A DNA stretch of 41,810 nt from the NCBI GenBank assembly GCA_023438245.1, contig JAEXRD010000080.1:1-41810 (forward strand), read 5' to 3'. The notes below the pieces were generated by a model. The model made no database searches. It saw nothing but the letters and a program-made list of their open reading frames with translations, and was not told where the DNA came from. The stretch is from Pseudomonadota bacterium (GTDB lineage: Bacteria; Desulfobacterota; Desulfovibrionia; Desulfovibrionales; Desulfovibrionaceae). Below, piece after piece: positions 38,478-41,810 of the stretch. Both the position numbers and the translations under genes were made by a program. Position 1 is the stretch's first letter. Every line of letters starts with the position of its first letter.

Positions 38478-40275
38478 AAGCCAGGAGGGCATCGCCATCG
38501 CCCAGAAGCCGCAGGGCAACACCCAGGGCCTCAAGCCCAGCCAGCTCACGCGGCTCGCCCGCCTCTCCACGCGCCGTTTCCCCGCCACCGGGGGCGGCTA
38601 CAGCGTGGAGCAGGCGCGCGAGCTTGCGCTCGTCTCCCGCGACGTCGGCAGGCAGGTGGGCCTGCTCATCGACCGCCAGGGCCGCGTGGAGATGTGCATC
38701 GTGGGCGACCCCGGCGCCATCCTCATCCCCGAGCTGCCCCGCGCCCGCCTGGGAGCGGGCCGCCTGCGCGGCCTGCGCCTGCTGCACACCCACCTCGCAG
38801 GGGAGGCCCTGAGCCAGGAAGACCTCACCGACATGGTGGCCCTGCGCCTGGACAGCGTCTCGGCCCTCACCGTGGGCGAGTTCGGCGAGCCGGGCACCCT
38901 GCACGTGGCCCACGTGCTGCCGCTGAACACCGGGGCCTCCTCGGACTCCAAGCCCTACGACGTGCTGCCGCCCAGCCGCTGGGACCGCTCCGAGGTGGAC
39001 CACGCCGCCCTCGTCTCCGCCCTGGAGGACGAGTTCGCGCGCGGCGAAAAAACGGCCAAGGCCGACGACGGGCGCGAAAAGGCCGTGCTGGTCAGCGTGT
39101 CCTCCGCCCCCAAGAGCGTGCAGGACCGCAGCCTGGACGAGCTGGCCGAGCTGGCGCGCACCGCCGGTGTGGCCGCCCCCGCCCGGCTCATCCAGCGCGT
39201 CGAACGGGCCGACACCCGCCACATCCTGGGCAAGGGCAAGCTCCAGGAGCTGGAAGTGCTCTGCCTGCAGCACGGCGCGCAAATGGTCATCTTCGACCAG
39301 GATCTTTCGCCCTCGCAGCTGCGCAACCTTGCGGATGCGACGGAACGCCGCGTGCTGGACCGCACCCAGCTCATCCTTGACATTTTCGCCCGCCGGGCCA
39401 CCAGCCGGGCGGGCAAGCTCCAGGTCGAACTGGCCCAGCTCAAGTACACGCTGCCGCGCCTGGTGGGCAAAACCCCGGCCATGTCGCGGCTCATGGGCGG
39501 CATCGGCGGGCGCGGACCCGGCGAGACCAAGCTCGAGATCGACCGCCGCCGCGTGCGCGAACGCATCACCAAGGTGCGCAAGGACCTGGAGGACGTGCGC
39601 CGCCACCGCTCCGGCACCCGCGACCGCCGCGCCAAGGCCGGAGCGCCCGTCATCGCGCTGGTCGGCTACACCAACGCGGGCAAGTCCACGCTGCTCAACA
39701 CCCTCACCGGCAGTTCCGTGCTGGCCGAGGACAAGCTCTTCGCCACCCTGGATCCCACCAGCAGGCGCATCCGCTTCCCGCACGAGCGCGAAGTCATCGT
39801 CACCGACACCGTGGGCTTCATCCGCCGCCTGCCGCCCGACCTCAAGGAGGCCTTCCGGGCCACCCTGGAGGAACTGGCCGCCGCCGACATCCTGCTGCAC
39901 GTGGCCGACGCCTCGCACCCCGAGGTGGACGAGCAGATCGCCGCCGTGGAATCCATCCTCACCGAGATGGAGCTCGACAGCCTGCCGCGTCTGCAGGTCC
40001 TCAACAAGTGGGAAAAGCTCACGCCCGAGGAACAGGAGGTGCTGCTGCGCCTGCACCCCGGGGCCATCACCACCACCGCCAAGGACCGCGCCACCCTGAC
40101 GCCGCTGGTCCGGCGCATCCTGGCCCTGCTGCCCGCCGACGCCGCGCCCCCGGCCTGGCAAACCCCGCCCGTAGACGTCAGCGACCTCGCAGGCGTGACC
40201 GGGGAGACCGGCGGCGCGGTCGGCGACGACGCCTGGCCCGACTTCCCGGACCCCGACACCGACATCGTGCAGTAA
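38464..40275 (+). CDS. hflX: GTPase HflX (start uncertain)
   Basis: HflX is a ribosome-binding GTPase that splits stalled ribosomes under stress. The protein is about 590-603 aa. An N-terminal domain precedes the HflX domain, with RGPGETKLEIDRRRV, G1 GYTNAGKST, G3 DTVGFIRRLPP and G4 NKWE. The C-terminus is acidic and Pro/Thr-rich. The start is unclear. The only standard codon before the conserved NTQGLKPSQLTRLARL is a TTG at 38464, inside palindrome copy B and without an SD. An AGGAGG at 38483-38488 is perfectly spaced (8 nt) before an in-frame ATC at 38497, where an ATG would be expected. The stated start is the standard-codon one. Confidence 0.88.
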   Translation: METAPSQEGIAIAQKPQGNTQGLKPSQLTRLARLSTRRFPATGGGYSVEQARELALVSRDVGRQVGLLIDRQGRVEMCIVGDPGAILIPELPRARLGAGRLRGLRLLHTHLAGEALSQEDLTDMVALRLDSVSALTVGEFGEPGTLHVAHVLPLNTGASSDSKPYDVLPPSRWDRSEVDHAALVSALEDEFARGEKTAKADDGREKAVLVSVSSAPKSVQDRSLDELAELARTAGVAAPARLIQRVERADTRHILGKGKLQELEVLCLQHGAQMVIFDQDLSPSQLRNLADATERRVLDRTQLILDIFARRATSRAGKLQVELAQLKYTLPRLVGKTPAMSRLMGGIGGRGPGETKLEIDRRRVRERITKVRKDLEDVRRHRSGTRDRRAKAGAPVIALVGYTNAGKSTLLNTLTGSSVLAEDKLFATLDPTSRRIRFPHEREVIVTDTVGFIRRLPPDLKEAFRATLEELAAADILLHVADASHPEVDEQIAAVESILTEMELDSLPRLQVLNKWEKLTPEEQEVLLRLHPGAITTTAKDRATLTPLVRRILALLPADAAPPAWQTPPVDVSDLAGVTGETGGAVGDDAWPDFPDPDTDIVQ

Positions 40276-40341
40276 TTCCGCCTTTCGGCCAGCCCTTGCC
40301 CGCCCCCTTGTCTGCCGGATGATCGTGGCTATCTCCCAAGG

Positions 40342-41778
40342 ATGAACGCAGGCTGGAATTTCGACAACAGCTACGCCCGGCTGCCGGGACTGCTGCACCG
40401 GGCCGTGAATCCCGTGCCCGTGGCGGCCCCGCGCCTGGTGCTTTTCAACCGTCCCCTGGCCCTTCAACTGGGCCTGGACCCGGACGCGCTTTCCGGCGAG
40501 GAGGGCGCGGCGATATTCTCAGGCAACACGCTGCCCCCCGGCTCCCAGCCCCTTGCCCAGGCCTACGCGGGCCACCAGTTCGGAAGTTTCACCATGCTGG
40601 GCGATGGCCGGGCCATCCTGCTGGGCGAGCACCTCACCCCCACCGGCCAGCGCTACGACATCCAGCTCAAGGGCTCCGGCCGCACGGCCTTCTCCCGCAT
40701 GGGCGACGGCCGCGCCGCCCTGGGCCCCATGCTGCGCGAGTACATCATCAGCGAGGCCATGCACGGCCTGGGCATCCCCACCACGCGCAGCCTCGCCGTG
40801 GTGGCCACCGGAGAGGACGTGCTGCGCGAGGAAACCCTGCCCGGGGCCGTGCTCACCCGCGTGGCCGCAAGCCACATCCGCGTGGGCACCTTCCAGTTCC
40901 TGGCCGCCCACGGCGAAACCGAGGCCCTGCGCGAGCTGGCCGACCACACCCTCCGCCGCCACTACCCCGAACTCATCGAGGCCCCCGAGCCCCATCTCAC
41001 GCTGCTGCGCGCCGTCATGGAGCGCCAGGCCGCGCTCGTCGCCCGCTGGCTGCACGTGGGCTTCATCCACGGGGTCATGAACACCGACAACATGGCCCTC
41101 TCCGGCGAGACCATCGACTACGGCCCCTGCGCCTTCCTCGATGCCTACGACCCCGACGCCGTGTTCAGCTCCATCGACCAGCACGGACGCTACGCCTACT
41201 CCAACCAGCCCCAGATCGCCCAGTGGAACCTGGCGCGCCTGGCCGAAGCCCTGCTGCCCTTGCTTCATCCGGACCAGCCCCAAGCCATCGCCCTGGCCGA
41301 AAATCTCCTCCACGACTTCGCCGACACCTTACGCGCCCGCTGGCTGGACGGCATGCGCTCCAAGGTCGGCCTCTTCACCCACGAGGAAGGCGACCGCGAA
41401 CTGGCCACCAGCCTGCTCACCGCCCTGAAGGACGCTCGCGCCGACTACACCACCACCTTCCGCGGCCTCGACCCCCACGCCGCGCCAGCAGACGGCTTCC
41501 TCCATCAATGGACCCCGCGCTGGCAGGCCCGGCTGGACCGCCAGCCCCAGACCCGCCAGCAGGCCCACGAACTCATGCTGCGGCACAACCCCGCCGTCAT
41601 CGCGCGCAACGTCCACGTGGAGCACGCCCTCAGCGCCGCCACGCAGTCCGGCGATCTCGGCCCGCTGCACCGGCTGCTCACCGCTCTCGCCAACCCCTAC
41701 GCCGACGGCCCGGACCAGCAGCCCTACACCGCCCCGCCAGCGCCCATGCCCGGCTACCGCACCTTCTGCGGCACCTGA
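40342..41778 (+). CDS. selO: Protein adenylyltransferase SelO (YdiU/UPF0061)
   Basis: SelO is a pseudokinase-fold enzyme that transfers AMP to protein Ser/Thr/Tyr residues and is linked to redox homeostasis. The 478-aa protein has the family blocks AYAGHQFGSFTMLGDGRAILLGE, the Lys-containing LKGSGRTAFSRMGDGRAALG, MLREYIISEAMHGLGIPTTRSL, GFIHGVMNTDNMALSGETIDYGPCAFLD (metal-binding Asn/Asp) and the C-terminal PGYRTFCGT. The penultimate region Cys (C-terminal CGT) is the position of selenocysteine in eukaryotic SelO; here it is an ordinary Cys codon. Start ATG 40342 at a weak AAGGA. It is the last gene in the window and complete. Confidence 0.95.
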   Translation: MNAGWNFDNSYARLPGLLHRAVNPVPVAAPRLVLFNRPLALQLGLDPDALSGEEGAAIFSGNTLPPGSQPLAQAYAGHQFGSFTMLGDGRAILLGEHLTPTGQRYDIQLKGSGRTAFSRMGDGRAALGPMLREYIISEAMHGLGIPTTRSLAVVATGEDVLREETLPGAVLTRVAASHIRVGTFQFLAAHGETEALRELADHTLRRHYPELIEAPEPHLTLLRAVMERQAALVARWLHVGFIHGVMNTDNMALSGETIDYGPCAFLDAYDPDAVFSSIDQHGRYAYSNQPQIAQWNLARLAEALLPLLHPDQPQAIALAENLLHDFADTLRARWLDGMRSKVGLFTHEEGDRELATSLLTALKDARADYTTTFRGLDPHAAPADGFLHQWTPRWQARLDRQPQTRQQAHELMLRHNPAVIARNVHVEHALSAATQSGDLGPLHRLLTALANPYADGPDQQPYTAPPAPMPGYRTFCGT

Positions 41779-41787
41779 CGTGACGCG

Positions 41788-41810
41788 GCAGGGGGCCTCG
41801 CGCCCCCTGC
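41788..41810 (+). terminator. Hairpin after selO at window edge
   Basis: GCAGGGGG (41788-41795) pairs with CCCCCTGC (41803-41810), a perfect 8-bp stem starting 9 nt after the selO stop. Whether a T-tract follows is outside the window. Confidence 0.55.

Noticed and set aside
41761..41778. Selenocysteine insertion at the SelO C-terminus
   Set aside because: The codon at the relevant position is TGC (Cys), followed by GGC ACC TGA; no in-frame TGA with a SECIS-like stem precedes the real stop.

Overview
The window is GC-rich chromosomal DNA (most codons end in G or C). It looks like a Desulfovibrionaceae-type sulfate reducer (Desulfobacterota). The inference rests on a very large FAD/Fe-S D-lactate-type dehydrogenase, a class V aminotransferase next to serA instead of canonical serC, a YjcH-like/ActP/CBS-DUF294 acetate-uptake cluster, a YedE-type selenium transporter, and a flgB-flgC-fliE-fliF-fliG-fliH-fliI operon behind a sigma-54 type promoter. 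No rRNA, tRNA, CRISPR array, transposase or integrase was recognised. Genus and species cannot be fixed from this sequence alone.

Layout. 1-5.8 kb (minus): the dehydrogenase, an HD-domain protein, ruvX and mltG. 6.1-8.4 kb (plus): class V aminotransferase and serA, a likely serine-synthesis pair, followed by a 149-bp imperfect palindrome (copy A) and a terminator. 8.6-10 kb (minus): a Cys-containing small protein, an Hsp20 and a 78-aa unknown. 10-11.45 kb (plus): an AT-rich, palindrome-rich control region with a sigma-54 type promoter, a 57-aa exported His/Gly peptide and a ZraP-like Met/His-rich periplasmic protein. 11.5-17.5 kb (minus): diguanylate cyclase, RlmI, HypF and a DUF362 protein. 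17.5-19.2 kb (plus): ModF-like tandem ATPase. 19.2-21.9 kb (minus): two coiled-coil-type unknowns and a GT9 glycosyltransferase. 22.1-28.5 kb (plus): DUF485/ActP/CBS-DUF294, the YedE-like transporter, a DUF2784 protein and an exported protein resembling a peptidase that has lost its metal site.

28.5-30.4 kb (plus) is the clearest foreign block. It is a two-gene, AT-rich cassette: a TcmP-like 'three-Cys-motif partner' followed by a Gp37/Gp68 (DUF5131) protein with a CX6CX2C motif. It has its own sigma-70 type promoter with an inverted repeat across it, and it ends 2 bp from the convergent fliI stop codon. This is the best candidate for an uncharacterised system.

30.4-36.5 kb (minus) is the flagellar basal-body/export operon. 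A TPR gene diverges from it, and each side has its own sigma-54 type promoter. 37.7-41.8 kb (plus) holds a stand-alone IMP cyclohydrolase domain, a second 150-bp palindrome (copy B, same architecture as copy A with co-varying stem arms), hflX (whose start codon is problematic because of that element) and selO. Both palindromes begin on the final G of the upstream gene's TAG stop. They form a two-copy structured repeat that ordinary features do not explain.
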